Position numbers and translations under genes: made by a program. Shown here one piece after another: positions 38,544 through 46,703 of a DNA stretch of 64,000 nucleotides. How positions within the stretch are numbered: the first letter of the stretch is position 1; each line of letters begins with the position of its first letter. The stretch covers positions 45,982 to 109,981 of the forward strand of contig JAICIO010000007.1 of assembly GCA_025924315.1 (NCBI GenBank), in the 5' to 3' direction. The notes under the pieces are model-generated. The model saw only the letters and a list, made by a program, of their open reading frames with translations, was not told the origin of the DNA and made no database searches. Source of the stretch: Phycisphaerae bacterium. GTDB lineage: Bacteria; Planctomycetota; Phycisphaerae; Tepidisphaerales; Tepidisphaeraceae.

Positions 38544-39724
38544 GGCGAGATGATTGATCGATCGACGCGCTTCGGCACGATCATGACGAGCACCGCGCCG
38601 CAAACGAGCGCGAGCGACACGATCAGCAATCCATACGTGAATCGCCCCGTTGTCGCTTTCGCCCACGCGATCGCCGACGGCGCGACCACGCCCGCGAGTG
38701 CGCCGATCGAGTTCACGATCGCGACCCCACCCGCGGCGGCGGTGCCCTTCAGGAAGCGCGTGCTCAGCGCCCAGAACGGCCCGAGCGATCCGAAGATCCC
38801 GATGGCCGCGAAGCATAGGGCGGGAATGACGCTCGCGAGCGTGTGACATTGCGAAACGATCGACATTCCAATCGCCGCGACGATCGCGCACGTCGCGACA
38901 TGTTTGCGGCGCTCGCTTTTGCGATCGGCATGTTGTCCGATCAGCACCATGCTGATGGCCGCGACGACGTACGGAATCGCGGAGATGAGACCGACCTGCA
39001 TCTTCGTCAGCTTCGCCGCCGAATCGACGATCGTCGGCACCCAGAAGATGAAGCCGTACAAGCCCATGATCAGCATGAAGTAAATCACCGCGAGCAACCA
39101 CAGCTTCGCATCGCGCATCGCAACCTTCAGCTCCGCGACGTGATTCCCCGCGTGCTCGATGTGCTCACGCGCGAGCTCCGCTTCAATCCAATCCGCCTCG
39201 TCGCGCGTCAGCCACTTCGCATCCGCCGGGCGATCGGGCAGCAGCATCAGCGTCACGATACCCATCGCGATCGGGATCAACCCTTCGACCAGGAACAACC
39301 ACTGCCATCCGTGCAACGACCCGACACCGTCGAGCTTCATCAGCAATCCCGCCAGCGGATTTCCGACGACGCCGGAGAGCGCGGTCGAAATCAAAAACGC
39401 GGCCAGCACGCCCGACCGCCGACTCGAAGGGACCCAATACGTCAGATACAGCACGATCCCCGGAAAGAACCCCGCCTCCGCAACGCCAAGCAGAAATCGC
39501 AGCAGATAAAAACTCCACGCCCCTTTGATGAACATCATCGCGCTGCAGACCACACCCCACGTTACCATGATCCGCGTGATCCAGATCCGCGCACCGACGC
39601 GCTCGAGGATCAGATTGCTCGGCACTTCAAAGATGAAGTACCCAATAAAGAAAAAGAACCCCGCCGCCAGCCCATATTGTTCCGTCGTGATCCCGGTATC
39701 GGTCAGCATCGCCAGCTTCGCCAT
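38540..39724 (-). CDS. MFS transporter (anion:cation symporter type), 5' end uncertain
   Basis: 394 residues from ATG 39724, with about eleven helices and the MFS loop GYFIFEVPSNLILERVGAR of the phthalate/hexuronate (ACS) family. Transport of an organic anion such as a sugar acid is likely. The conserved first helix of this family is encoded in frame upstream of the ATG (RRLVPFLCL..NYLDRTNVA), yet the frame runs back to a TAG at 39884-39886 without ATG, GTG or TTG. So either a rare ATT or ATC start is used, or a frameshift separates the true start. The downstream two-helix gene is translationally coupled. Confidence 0.85.
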   Translation of the reverse strand: MAKLAMLTDTGITTEQYGLAAGFFFFIGYFIFEVPSNLILERVGARIWITRIMVTWGVVCSAMMFIKGAWSFYLLRFLLGVAEAGFFPGIVLYLTYWVPSSRRSGVLAAFLISTALSGVVGNPLAGLLMKLDGVGSLHGWQWLFLVEGLIPIAMGIVTLMLLPDRPADAKWLTRDEADWIEAELAREHIEHAGNHVAELKVAMRDAKLWLLAVIYFMLIMGLYGFIFWVPTIVDSAAKLTKMQVGLISAIPYVVAAISMVLIGQHADRKSERRKHVATCAIVAAIGMSIVSQCHTLASVIPALCFAAIGIFGSLGPFWALSTRFLKGTAAAGGVAIVNSIGALAGVVAPSAIAWAKATTGRFTYGLLIVSLALVCGAVLVMIVPKRVDRSIISP

Positions 39725-39909
39725 CGCGACATTCGTGCGATCGAGGTAGTTGACAAGGAAGATCAGGCAGAGAAATGGAACGAGACGGCGAACGATGACG
39801 GAAACAACATCGCGCGACGGCGCCGTCCTGATGTGCGCGGAAGGTTCGAGAGTTGATTGTGATGTCGCGTTGATCGCACGAATCTACCACAAGTGATTGA
39901 ACGGTTCAC

Positions 39910-39965
39910 AACAGACGCGAAATCGCAAGCGGCCGTCGGCGGTCGCTTTCGATTTCGCGTCTGTT
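39910..39965. repeat. Inverted repeat with T-rich tail
   Basis: Arms AACAGACGCGAAATCG and CGATTTCGCGTCTGTT enclose CAAGCGG..GGTCGCTT. On the plus strand TTTTCC follows. It lies between the TolB-like gene and the MFS gene and may terminate transcription; the word CGCAAGCGG is shared with the repeat at 35901. Confidence 0.7.
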
Positions 39966-39989
39966 TTCCGAGTGATGCGTTCGATCTGA

Positions 39990-41066
39990 CTACTTCTTCG
40001 ATGCCTTGTCGATATCGTAAATGAAAATCCCATGCCCCACGCCCGCGGCTTCTTTCGATCTCGCGAGTTGGAACGCGATGAACTTTCCATCGTCGCTCAC
40101 GACAGGATTTGAGGCTTTATATCCTTCGACATCGCTGAAGAACGTCAGCCGCTCCGTCTCGCCCGACCCATCGAGCTTCAGCTTCCACAGATCGATATGT
40201 CCCGGCCCGAGATGATTCTGCTTATCGCATTCGACGAGCGTGTGCTGCCCGTCGGGATAGATACCTTCGGGCTCATCGTACTGGTTCCGCGCGTTGGAAT
40301 AATTCGTGACTTTTTTCGTCTCGAGATTGATTCCGCAGACGTCCGTCCCGTTGTAGCCGTAGGCGCTGAATGTCAGCTCTTTCTCGTCGGGTGGGCCGCC
40401 CTGAGCTTGTCGAATGGGCCCGCCCTGAGCTTGTCGAATGGGACGAAAGTTCTGCGTTTCGAGCGTGCATTTGAATGGCAGATCCTGACTTCGAACGATG
40501 AGCGTCTGGTTTGCCAGGTGTGGCTTGGCGTCGTTTCCAATCACGATGTCCGCTTCCTGCATGCGCGACGAACCGGCCGGCATCTCGTCAGGATACTCGG
40601 CCGCCACGTGCGTCCACGCGATGTGCATGCGTTTACGACTGACCGCCGGCCCTTCGCTGTATTTCGTGCCGAGCGGTTGAGCGGGTTTCGTCAAACTTTT
40701 GTCGAGCACATAGAGAAAACACTGCACGCGCGCTTCGCCCGGATGTTTCGGATCGAACGTTTCCGGCCCGCTCAGCAGAATGTCATCGTTCGCGAGATAC
40801 AGCGCCCGGGTATAGCCGGGGTGCGGATAAAATGCGGTGAGATCGCGGATCTCGTGCGTCGCGAGATCGGTCTCCATCGCATCGCCGAAGGTTTTCGAGA
40901 GAAAGAGGATCTTCTTCCCGTCATGCGACCAATCCGCCCGCTCGCCAAACGAGGTGAGTCGCGTGATGTGCGGTGGAAGGTTGTCGACCGGCGATTTCTC
41001 GTCCCCCTTCGCGGTGATTGGTGCGCTGATGCACAACAACGCCAGTAGATGCAACAAGACCTTCAT
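39990..41066 (-). CDS. Secreted TolB-like beta-propeller protein
   Basis: 358 residues with a signal peptide (MKVLLHLLALLCISAPITA). PD40/WD40-like propeller blades are visible (LTSFGERADWSHDGKKILFLS, YSNARNQYDEPEGIYPDGQHTLV, NPVVSDDGKFIAFQLA), as in TolB and oligogalacturonate-lyase-type proteins. ATG 41066 is chosen; the longer frame would translate a family A repeat. An eight-residue tandem duplication (RQAQGGPI twice) interrupts the middle and corresponds to a 24-base repeat at 40398-40443. A non-catalytic scaffold or glycan-related role is possible. Confidence 0.85.
   Translation of the reverse strand: MKVLLHLLALLCISAPITAKGDEKSPVDNLPPHITRLTSFGERADWSHDGKKILFLSKTFGDAMETDLATHEIRDLTAFYPHPGYTRALYLANDDILLSGPETFDPKHPGEARVQCFLYVLDKSLTKPAQPLGTKYSEGPAVSRKRMHIAWTHVAAEYPDEMPAGSSRMQEADIVIGNDAKPHLANQTLIVRSQDLPFKCTLETQNFRPIRQAQGGPIRQAQGGPPDEKELTFSAYGYNGTDVCGINLETKKVTNYSNARNQYDEPEGIYPDGQHTLVECDKQNHLGPGHIDLWKLKLDGSGETERLTFFSDVEGYKASNPVVSDDGKFIAFQLARSKEAAGVGHGIFIYDIDKASKK
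40398..40443. repeat. 24-base tandem repeat inside the TolB-like coding sequence
   Basis: Two copies of GCCCTGAGCTTGTCGAATGG with a period of 24 bases, in frame, adding two identical eight-residue units. The word CTGAGCTTGTCGAA has the look of an intergenic repeat unit rather than a coding one. Confidence 0.85.
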
Positions 41067-41069
41067 AAT

Positions 41070-41148
41070 TGTAGGGTCCGCTTCAGCGGACCGGTTATTT
41101 GCCTTTCGATACGCGAAGAATAACCGGTCCGCTGAAGCGGACCCTACA
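41070..41148. repeat. Family A nested palindrome (GGTCCGC type)
   Basis: Arms TGTAGGGTCCGCTTCAGCGG and inverse, ending ACCCTACA; spacer TGCCTTTCGATACGCGAAG. It lies just upstream of the TolB-like start. Confidence 0.9.
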
Positions 41149-41172
41149 AGATTTACAGAATTGCGCACGCGC

Positions 41173-41658
41173 TCAGCTCGGCACCGGCTCCGCGGCGCGG
41201 CTTCGGTCTTCGAACTGATCCGCCAGCTCGTTCAGCTCTTCGCGGAATTCACGAAATTCGCCCTGGATGGCGGTGCAGGTCGCGCGGTCTTTCAAATCTC
41301 CGCGGATGAGCGATCGGACGACGTTGCCAAAATTGCGGCACTGCCCGGTGATGTTCGCCCCCATGCGATTCGTCTCGTCCATCATCTCTTTCCACGCGCC
41401 TTGCAGTTCGGGCACTTCGCCCTGCCCGCCGAGCCGTCCCGTCACGCCGACCTCTTCCATGATGCGATGATGCTCGCGGCGGAAATCCTGCAGCATCTCG
41501 AGATGCTTGTTGATCAGCCGCGCGATCTCCCCGCCGATGCCTGGAAACGTCTCATGCAGATGCGGCGTGAAATGCCCGTTGTGCATGCACGTGAGCACGT
41601 CGAGGATGTCCTTGAGAATCGCTTCCGGCGAAGCCGTCGGTGCTTCCTTGAAATGCAT
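41173..41658 (-). CDS. Stand-alone poly-HAMP protein
   Basis: 161 residues with no signal peptide or membrane helix. Residues about 15-60 read as one HAMP-like unit (LTCMHNGHFTPHL, then GGEIARLINKHLEMLQDF). Residues 65-125 match the linker and next HAMP of Nik1-type hybrid kinases (EEVGVTGRLGGQGEVPE, then WKEMMDETNRMGANITGQ, then VVRSLIRGDLKDR). A final helix follows (QGEFREFREELNELADQF). No kinase, receiver or methyl-accepting domain is attached, which is unusual. GGGAGA precedes ATG 41658. It may dimerise with a HAMP-containing receptor elsewhere; this is inference. Confidence 0.82.
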   Translation of the reverse strand: MHFKEAPTASPEAILKDILDVLTCMHNGHFTPHLHETFPGIGGEIARLINKHLEMLQDFRREHHRIMEEVGVTGRLGGQGEVPELQGAWKEMMDETNRMGANITGQCRNFGNVVRSLIRGDLKDRATCTAIQGEFREFREELNELADQFEDRSRAAEPVPS

Positions 41659-41771
41659 TGCGGTCTCCCGTGTAAGAGGTGTTGATCGCCCCGCGTCCCT
41701 GCAGGCGCCGCAAAAGATTAACACGCCGCGATGCTTCTGGCATCCATTAAATTGCATATACTTCAATCGAA

Positions 41772-42962
41772 ATGCGTCGGCAACTCGCTCAACTTCCGCT
41801 GCACACCGGCGCCGCCCCGGCCTATCTGTTCCAGCGCATGTGGAAACTCGCGGGCGCGATCACGATGGCGGTCGTCGACGAATACGGCCCAGCGGAAATG
41901 CTGCGCAGGCTCAGCGATCCATGGTGGTTTCAAGCATTCGGCTGCGTGCTCGGGTTCGACTGGCATTCGTCCGGCGTCACGACCGTCACCTGCGGCGCGA
42001 TGAAGGAAGCGTACAAGCATTTCGGCAAAGACATGGGCCTGCACGTGGCCGGCGGAAAAGGCGGAACGAGCCGCAAGACGCCAGGCGAGATCGTGCACGT
42101 ATCGGATCGATTCGCGATCACTTCAGGTGAGCAATTGGTCACGGCATCCAAGATGAGCGCAAAGGTCGACAGCGCCGCCGTGCAGGATGGATATCAGCTC
42201 TATCATCACGCGTTCTTCTTCACGACCGAGGGCGAGTGGTGCGTCGTACAGCAAGGAATGAACGACCTCCAACGCAGCGCGCGTCGCTATCACTGGCTCG
42301 GCGAATCGGTGAACGATTTCGTCAACGAGCCGCACACCGCCATCGACGATCTCACTCGACATGAAGCGGCGGGACTTGTCCCGTGCCATCCACGGCCGGG
42401 AGACCAACTCCTCCTCAACATGGTCGCCCATGAAGCCGACGCAAACCGCACCTCAAGCGTCGACCTCATCGGTTGGAACCCCGACAAACTTCTCTTCGAA
42501 GCCAAGCGCTTCACCGACGGTCCCACGCTCTTCGCCCCGAATCATCACGAGGTTCTCCCCGAAGACGTGAACATCGAGCGACTCGAGAAAGTCATCCGCG
42601 CGACGCACGAAGAAGAGCCAAAGGACTTCGCGACGCTCCTTGGCTCGAAAGGCGTCGGCCCCGCGACGGTTCGCGCGCTCTCATTGCTCGCGGAATTGAT
42701 CTACGACGCCCCCGCGTCGCATCGTGACCCCGCCGACGCGACGAAGCGCCCGGAATCACACCAGCAACGAAGCTGGGCGGATTACAGCTATGCACACGGC
42801 GGAAAGGATGGCACGCCGCATCCCGTCGATCGGCCAACCTACGACACCAGCATCGCCGTCCTGACCGACGCGGTGCGCAAAGCCCGCGTCGGCAACACCG
42901 AAAAGACCGACGCATTGAAGCGCCTCGCCACCTTCGACCGCGGCCCGCGTTTTGCTCGTTGA
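41772..42962 (+). CDS. DUF763 family protein
   Basis: 396 residues. The family is recognised from RRQLAQLPLHTGAAPAYLF, LSDPWWFQAFGCVLGFDWHS, GGKGGTSRKTP, YQLYHHAFFFTTEGEW and the later LLGSKGVGPATVRAL, a helix-hairpin-helix DNA-binding motif. DUF763 proteins occur widely in archaea and thermophiles and are of unknown function; a nucleic-acid role is suggested by the helix-hairpin-helix. A small hairpin (42368-42387) sits in the coding region near residue 202. The gene is divergent from the HAMP protein. Confidence 0.92.
   Translation: MRRQLAQLPLHTGAAPAYLFQRMWKLAGAITMAVVDEYGPAEMLRRLSDPWWFQAFGCVLGFDWHSSGVTTVTCGAMKEAYKHFGKDMGLHVAGGKGGTSRKTPGEIVHVSDRFAITSGEQLVTASKMSAKVDSAAVQDGYQLYHHAFFFTTEGEWCVVQQGMNDLQRSARRYHWLGESVNDFVNEPHTAIDDLTRHEAAGLVPCHPRPGDQLLLNMVAHEADANRTSSVDLIGWNPDKLLFEAKRFTDGPTLFAPNHHEVLPEDVNIERLEKVIRATHEEEPKDFATLLGSKGVGPATVRALSLLAELIYDAPASHRDPADATKRPESHQQRSWADYSYAHGGKDGTPHPVDRPTYDTSIAVLTDAVRKARVGNTEKTDALKRLATFDRGPRFAR
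42368..42387. repeat. Possible single snap-back arm inside the DUF763 gene
   Basis: GGCGGGACTTGTCCCGTGCC resembles the arm-loop-arm units seen between genes. It encodes AAGLVPCH in a region just before the conserved PGDQLLLNMV. The match to the other repeats is only in style. Confidence 0.45.
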
Positions 42963-42969
42963 TATTCCC

Positions 42970-43044
42970 GTAGGGTCCGCTTCAGCGGACCGGTTACTTC
43001 TTTTTCGAAAGGCGAATAACCGGTCCGCTGAAGCGGACCCTACA
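42970..43044. repeat. Family A nested palindrome (GGTCCGC type)
   Basis: GTAGGGTCCGCTTCAGCGG arm and exact inverse, with spacer ACTTCTTTTTCGAAAGGCG containing its own TTTCGAAA palindrome. It lies between the DUF763 gene and the small zinc protein. Confidence 0.9.
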
Positions 43045-43057
43045 GAGAGGTTCGCCA

Positions 43058-43258
43058 ATGGATCAGCCCACAAAAACGGAGAAGAAGCTGTGCTGGCTCT
43101 GCAGCCGTCCCATCGCGCCCGCCAGGCTCGAAGCACTGCCCGGCGTTACCACCTGCATCGAGTGCGCCAAAAAGTATCCGCGGAAGATCGACACGAGCGG
43201 AATCGAATTGAGCCAGGCGAGTCCTATCAACCGCAACGGCTTCGCGCCGAAGGACTGA
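43058..43258 (+). CDS. Small C4 zinc-finger protein
   Basis: 66 residues. Two CxxC pairs (Cys12/Cys15 in LCWLC and Cys33/Cys36 in CIEC) with a 17-residue spacing form a zinc-binding site of the DksA/TraR type (TCIECAKKYPRK). It lacks the coiled-coil tip of DksA. It may be a transcription-associated or nucleic-acid-binding protein. GAGAGG six bases upstream supports the ATG at 43058. Confidence 0.8.
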   Translation: MDQPTKTEKKLCWLCSRPIAPARLEALPGVTTCIECAKKYPRKIDTSGIELSQASPINRNGFAPKD

Positions 43259-43268
43259 CCAGCCACCG

Positions 43269-43832
43269 TCAGTCCCCATCGACATAGTTCACACTATGGT
43301 CGTGCAGCGATTTGGCGATGATCGGGATCGCAGCATTGACAAGATCGCCCCGAGGAATCGTTATGCTTTGACCACTCTTCAGGAAGAACTGCACTTCCGC
43401 CTGCTCGGGATAGTGAATTACCACCAGCAGGTTCGCGTATTTCAACTCGAGGTAATCCCGGTTAAAAAGTCCCCGCTGCGGGACGACGAGCCGGTCGGGC
43501 GCGATCGTCACATGCTGCCGCGCAGCATCGATCGATCCCAAGCCAACAATCACGCCCAAAAACCCAGGCAACAGCGCGAACAGACGGATCCACCCCATCC
43601 GCGCGCTGCCGATCACGAACGCCGAGAGCAGGAGCGCGCTCGACGCGAGCGATGTCAGCGCAATGCTGAGAAGATCAAACCTGAGCGATGTCGTGCCGCC
43701 GGTCGTAAGGATCACCGCATGGCCGAGTTTACTCGCGGCAAACATCGGAATCACCGCGATGAAAATCATGAACATGCCCCAGCGAAAGCGGTGGGCGGGT
43801 TCACGCGTGATGATGGCTGGTTCAGTCGTCAT
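43269..43832 (-). CDS. Multi-helix membrane protein of unknown function
   Basis: 187 residues, not recognised. Three hydrophobic helices (MFMIFIAVIPMFAASKLG, LLSIALTSLASSALLLSAFVIG, LFALLPGFLGVIVGLGSI) occupy about 18-105. A C-terminal soluble domain (VTIAPDRLVVPQRGLFNRDYLELKYANL) looks PH-like. The ATGA overlap with the next gene (43829-43832) indicates that it is downstream in one operon with the enolase-superfamily gene. Comparable membrane plus PH-like layout occurs at 38025. Confidence 0.75.
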   Translation of the reverse strand: MTTEPAIITREPAHRFRWGMFMIFIAVIPMFAASKLGHAVILTTGGTTSLRFDLLSIALTSLASSALLLSAFVIGSARMGWIRLFALLPGFLGVIVGLGSIDAARQHVTIAPDRLVVPQRGLFNRDYLELKYANLLVVIHYPEQAEVQFFLKSGQSITIPRGDLVNAAIPIIAKSLHDHSVNYVDGD

Positions 43833-45013
43833 GCGCGCTGCTCGAAAATCGGCTTCACGTCTTTCAGCTTTGACTCATCGAGTTTTAAACCAAACCCCGG
43901 CGTGTTCGGCACTGTCGCGAGGCCGCCGTTGATCTTGTAATCGTCTGTGATGATCGCTGGATGGCTCAGCGGATCCTGCTCGCCGCTGTAGAATTTGGTG
44001 GGGATCGCTTTGGCAACATGAAGCTGGGCGTAGAAGCCCAGCAGCGTGCCCCATGTGTGGGGCGCAATGAACTCGCCGTCGGCGCAGAGCCTCGCCTCTT
44101 CCATCAAACCTTCGCACCCGACCGCATTCACATCGAGTTGATAAAGATCGATGGCGTGTGCAGGCATGAAGGGCTTCAGACCATCGACGTTCGGCTGCGT
44201 TTCACCGTCCGCGATCTTCGTGTCGAGCTTCTTCTCGTGGATGAATTGCTTGAGGGCGAGATCTTGATCGAGCTGCTCGGGAAACATTTCCTCGAGCCAG
44301 TCGAATTTGTAATCCGGCAGCTCATTGAGCAGCCACTTCGTGCGCTCCAGCCCATATCCATTGTTCGCATCTACGGCGATGGCGGCGTTTTTTCCCGCGT
44401 GCTCGCGCAAGAGTTTCAGCACCTCGACATCGCGCTTGTCGCCCTCCTCGCGCGGCATCCACTTCGCCCCGCGGCCGATTTTCACTTTGAATGCGGTGTG
44501 CCCGCGAGAGAAAAGCTCGTCCACTTCCTTCTTGAACTGATCGCGCCAGGAGTCGGCGTATTCCGGAAGCAGGTCCTGGAAGTAGATCGATCCGTCGTAA
44601 ACATGAATAGGAAATATGGCGGTTTCCGCCAGGGGCGGCGCGAGCAACTCGCAGACCGGTTGACCCCTCAGCCGTCCAACCAGATCCCACAGCGGCATCG
44701 AATGCACGCCCAGCGCGCGATTCTTCAGCGCACGATCCGGATTCTGCCCAACGAGCGCGGCGAGCTGCTTTTCATTTGCCCGACAGCATCCAAATCCTTC
44801 AACCCCATTATTCGCAATCAGTTTGACGACGCGATCTGTCGAATGATCCCCGTGCACGTCGAGGCGCGAATTTTTGCCCACGAACTTCACGCGTTGGCAT
44901 CGCAAATCGAAAGACGTGACGCGAACGATCTTCACGTCGCTCGCGGTTTCGTTTGCAAATGCCATCCGACTCATGACCGCACCCGCCAGCACGAGAAACT
45001 CTCGACGTCGCAT
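43829..45013 (-). CDS. Enolase-superfamily dehydratase/racemase (Tat-like leader)
   Basis: 394 residues. An RRREFLVLAGAVMSRMAFA leader suggests export. The mandelate racemase/muconate-lactonising fold is shown by the capping domain, the KxK-type base (FKVKIGRG), metal ligands in AVDANNGYG, WLEEMFPE and IADGE, and the final HTWG. Acid-sugar dehydratases and racemases share this pattern; the substrate is not determined. Start 45013 is chosen because the leader begins there; the longer frame extends into the PadR promoter. Divergent from the PadR gene. Confidence 0.88.
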   Translation of the reverse strand: MRRREFLVLAGAVMSRMAFANETASDVKIVRVTSFDLRCQRVKFVGKNSRLDVHGDHSTDRVVKLIANNGVEGFGCCRANEKQLAALVGQNPDRALKNRALGVHSMPLWDLVGRLRGQPVCELLAPPLAETAIFPIHVYDGSIYFQDLLPEYADSWRDQFKKEVDELFSRGHTAFKVKIGRGAKWMPREEGDKRDVEVLKLLREHAGKNAAIAVDANNGYGLERTKWLLNELPDYKFDWLEEMFPEQLDQDLALKQFIHEKKLDTKIADGETQPNVDGLKPFMPAHAIDLYQLDVNAVGCEGLMEEARLCADGEFIAPHTWGTLLGFYAQLHVAKAIPTKFYSGEQDPLSHPAIITDDYKINGGLATVPNTPGFGLKLDESKLKDVKPIFEQRA

Positions 45014-45069
45014 GGCCGCGAATTGTACTGGCGGAGAATTTTTCAGTTGCATCCGACGTTGAGCCGATG

Positions 45070-45088
45070 TACATAGAATTTCTATGTA
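45070..45088. promoter_or_regulatory. Palindromic operator, probable PadR site
   Basis: TACATAGAATTTCTATGTA is a perfect inverted repeat around a central base, 27 bases before the PadR ATG and 57 bases before the divergent enolase-family start. PadR repressors typically bind AT-rich palindromes of this kind in their own promoters, so autoregulation and control of the divergent gene are likely. Confidence 0.78.
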
Positions 45089-45114
45089 TAGGAAACCTTT
45101 GCTTGTGGCGGTTT

Positions 45115-45450
45115 ATGGATACTGAGCTGCTTAAAGGCACGCTGACGCTGCTGATTCTGTCCTTGCTCAGCCGTAAACCCATGTACGGATATGAGATAGC
45201 GTCAACCGTGCATAGCGATACCAGCGGCGCCTTTACCTGGCGCGAGGGGTCGCTTTATCCCAGCCTCCACAAGCTGGAGGCGAACGGCTTGATCACCGGC
45301 GAGTGGGAGGAGACCGACGGCGGGCGAAAGCGGAAGGTGTACCACATCACCCCCCGCGGGCGCGAGGCACTCGACGAAAAGCAACGGTCGTGGACCGAGC
45401 TGCAGGCGGCCGTCAACTGCGTACTGGAGAAATCCCATGGACAAGCTTGA
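45115..45450 (+). CDS. PadR family transcriptional regulator
   Basis: 111 residues forming a single winged-helix domain: LLKGTLTLLILSLLSRKPMYGYEI, then the signature TWREGSLYPSLHKLEANGLI and the wing GGRKRKVYHITPRG. The C-terminal helix is short (WTELQAAVNCVLE), typical of the small subgroup. ATG 45115 fits the family start; the longer frame would begin upstream within the operator. It overlaps the following gene by 14 bases. Such small PadR proteins regulate membrane or transport genes, and the partner here is the permease-prefix protein. Confidence 0.92.
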   Translation: MDTELLKGTLTLLILSLLSRKPMYGYEIASTVHSDTSGAFTWREGSLYPSLHKLEANGLITGEWEETDGGRKRKVYHITPRGREALDEKQRSWTELQAAVNCVLEKSHGQA

Positions 45451-46483
45451 GCACTATCTCGAGCAGGTGTGCCGAGGGATCGGCGGTCCACGCGCGATGC
45501 GCCAGCATCTTCGCGAAGAGCTGCGGCAACATCTGAACGACGCGATCGAAGATCACGTCGCGCAGGGCATGCCGCGCGACGAAGCGATCGCTCGCGCGCT
45601 CGAAGACTTCGGCGGAGCAGATCAGCTGCGCTCGGAACTCGAGGCAACGCACGGCCATCGCGTGATGACCGTCATGATCGACAAGGCGGTGGACTGGAAG
45701 GAACGAACCATGAAAGCGAAATGGCTCTGGTCGACCTGGGCGCACGTGGCGCTCTTGATGGTGATCGTGGTGGAGCTGTTTTGTCTGACCGCGACGACGG
45801 TGCTCGTCCTGCCGAAGTACAACGAGATCATGCGCGACCTGTGGAGCACGCCGGACGCCGGGCCGGACTGGAACACGTTCACCGCGCACACGGGCGCGAT
45901 CCTGAATGCTATCCATTCGCTCGTCGACAATGGCTTGTGGATCGCCATCGGCGTGGCCATTGTCTGGATCCTGTTTGAGTGGCGCGTGCGGAGTGAGAAC
46001 AAATCATTCATGCGGCTGTCGGCCCTCGGAACGATCGCAACATTGCTCGGCGTACTTTCGGTGATGATGTTCGCAGCGATGATCCTGCCAACAGTGATGG
46101 CCGTGCCGAACATGCGACAGGAGCTGCCCGAGCGGGTCGTCGCATACAACACCCAGCGGTTGAACCCCGCCATCGCATCGCTGGACTCGGCGATGGCGCA
46201 GCAGGATTGGCAAGCGATGAACGGTCCGATCATGACCGCGCGCAGCGCCATTAACGAGCTGTCTCACATGGGCGCCGCCGCGCCTTCGATTGTCGCGTCA
46301 TCTCAAGGGCCGAAGGTGGACGCGCTGCGGAGCGATCTGCGTTCCGCCGCCGCAGCGATCCATGAGGCCGAGCTTGCACTGATCGACCGCGACGCGGCGC
46401 GCTTCTCCGCGGCGATGCAGCGCATCCATAAGGCTTATGATTCGGTCCCGCAGACGACGACCGCGCCGACGACGCGTCCTTAA
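45437..46483 (+). CDS. Permease-prefix-domain membrane protein
   Basis: 348 residues. The N-terminal 70 (LEQVCRGIGGPRAMRQHLREELRQHL, then GMPRDEAIARALEDFGG) form the permease prefix domain often encoded next to PadR regulators. Three transmembrane helices (HVALLMVIVVELFCLTATTVL, LWIAIGVAIVWILFEW, GTIATLLGVLSVMMFAAMIL) and a helical periplasmic or cytosolic tail rich in Ala and Met follow, but no ABC-permease domain. The gene overlaps padR. It may be a regulator-controlled membrane sensor or a degenerate permease. Confidence 0.82.
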   Translation: MDKLEHYLEQVCRGIGGPRAMRQHLREELRQHLNDAIEDHVAQGMPRDEAIARALEDFGGADQLRSELEATHGHRVMTVMIDKAVDWKERTMKAKWLWSTWAHVALLMVIVVELFCLTATTVLVLPKYNEIMRDLWSTPDAGPDWNTFTAHTGAILNAIHSLVDNGLWIAIGVAIVWILFEWRVRSENKSFMRLSALGTIATLLGVLSVMMFAAMILPTVMAVPNMRQELPERVVAYNTQRLNPAIASLDSAMAQQDWQAMNGPIMTARSAINELSHMGAAAPSIVASSQGPKVDALRSDLRSAAAAIHEAELALIDRDAARFSAAMQRIHKAYDSVPQTTTAPTTRP

Positions 46484-46586
46484 TCAACGATCAGATAAAC
46501 TCTTTGCACGCTCCGAGCTCCTTCGCGATAACGCGCAGGGAGGAAACAACGGTGTCGAGGAACAACGGTGCCGGCGGCAGGAGAAA

Positions 46587-46666
46587 AACCGGTGTCGGGT
46601 ACCGTTTCAGAAGCTCACGACGGGCTGTTTCTGCCGAGATGACAACGGTGTCGGGTACCGTTTTTT
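46587..46666. repeat. RAYT-associated REP sequences, upstream pair
   Basis: Two copies of CGGTGTCGGGTACCGTTT (46587-46608 and 46644-46666) lie just before the transposase gene. Each has arms AACGGT and ACCGTT, or a close variant, around GTCGGGT, and the second has a T-run. Degenerate copies (ACAACGGTG words) occur at 46547 and 46563. Confidence 0.85.
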
Positions 46667-46703
46667 CCTCGTTTCCTTTTTTTCATTTCGGTATGATGGT
46701 TGA

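Noticed and set aside
44325..45013. Phosphatase or hydrolase call for the enolase-superfamily gene from its Tat-like leader
   Set aside because: The KxK base and Asp/Glu metal ligands clearly indicate the mandelate racemase/enolase fold.
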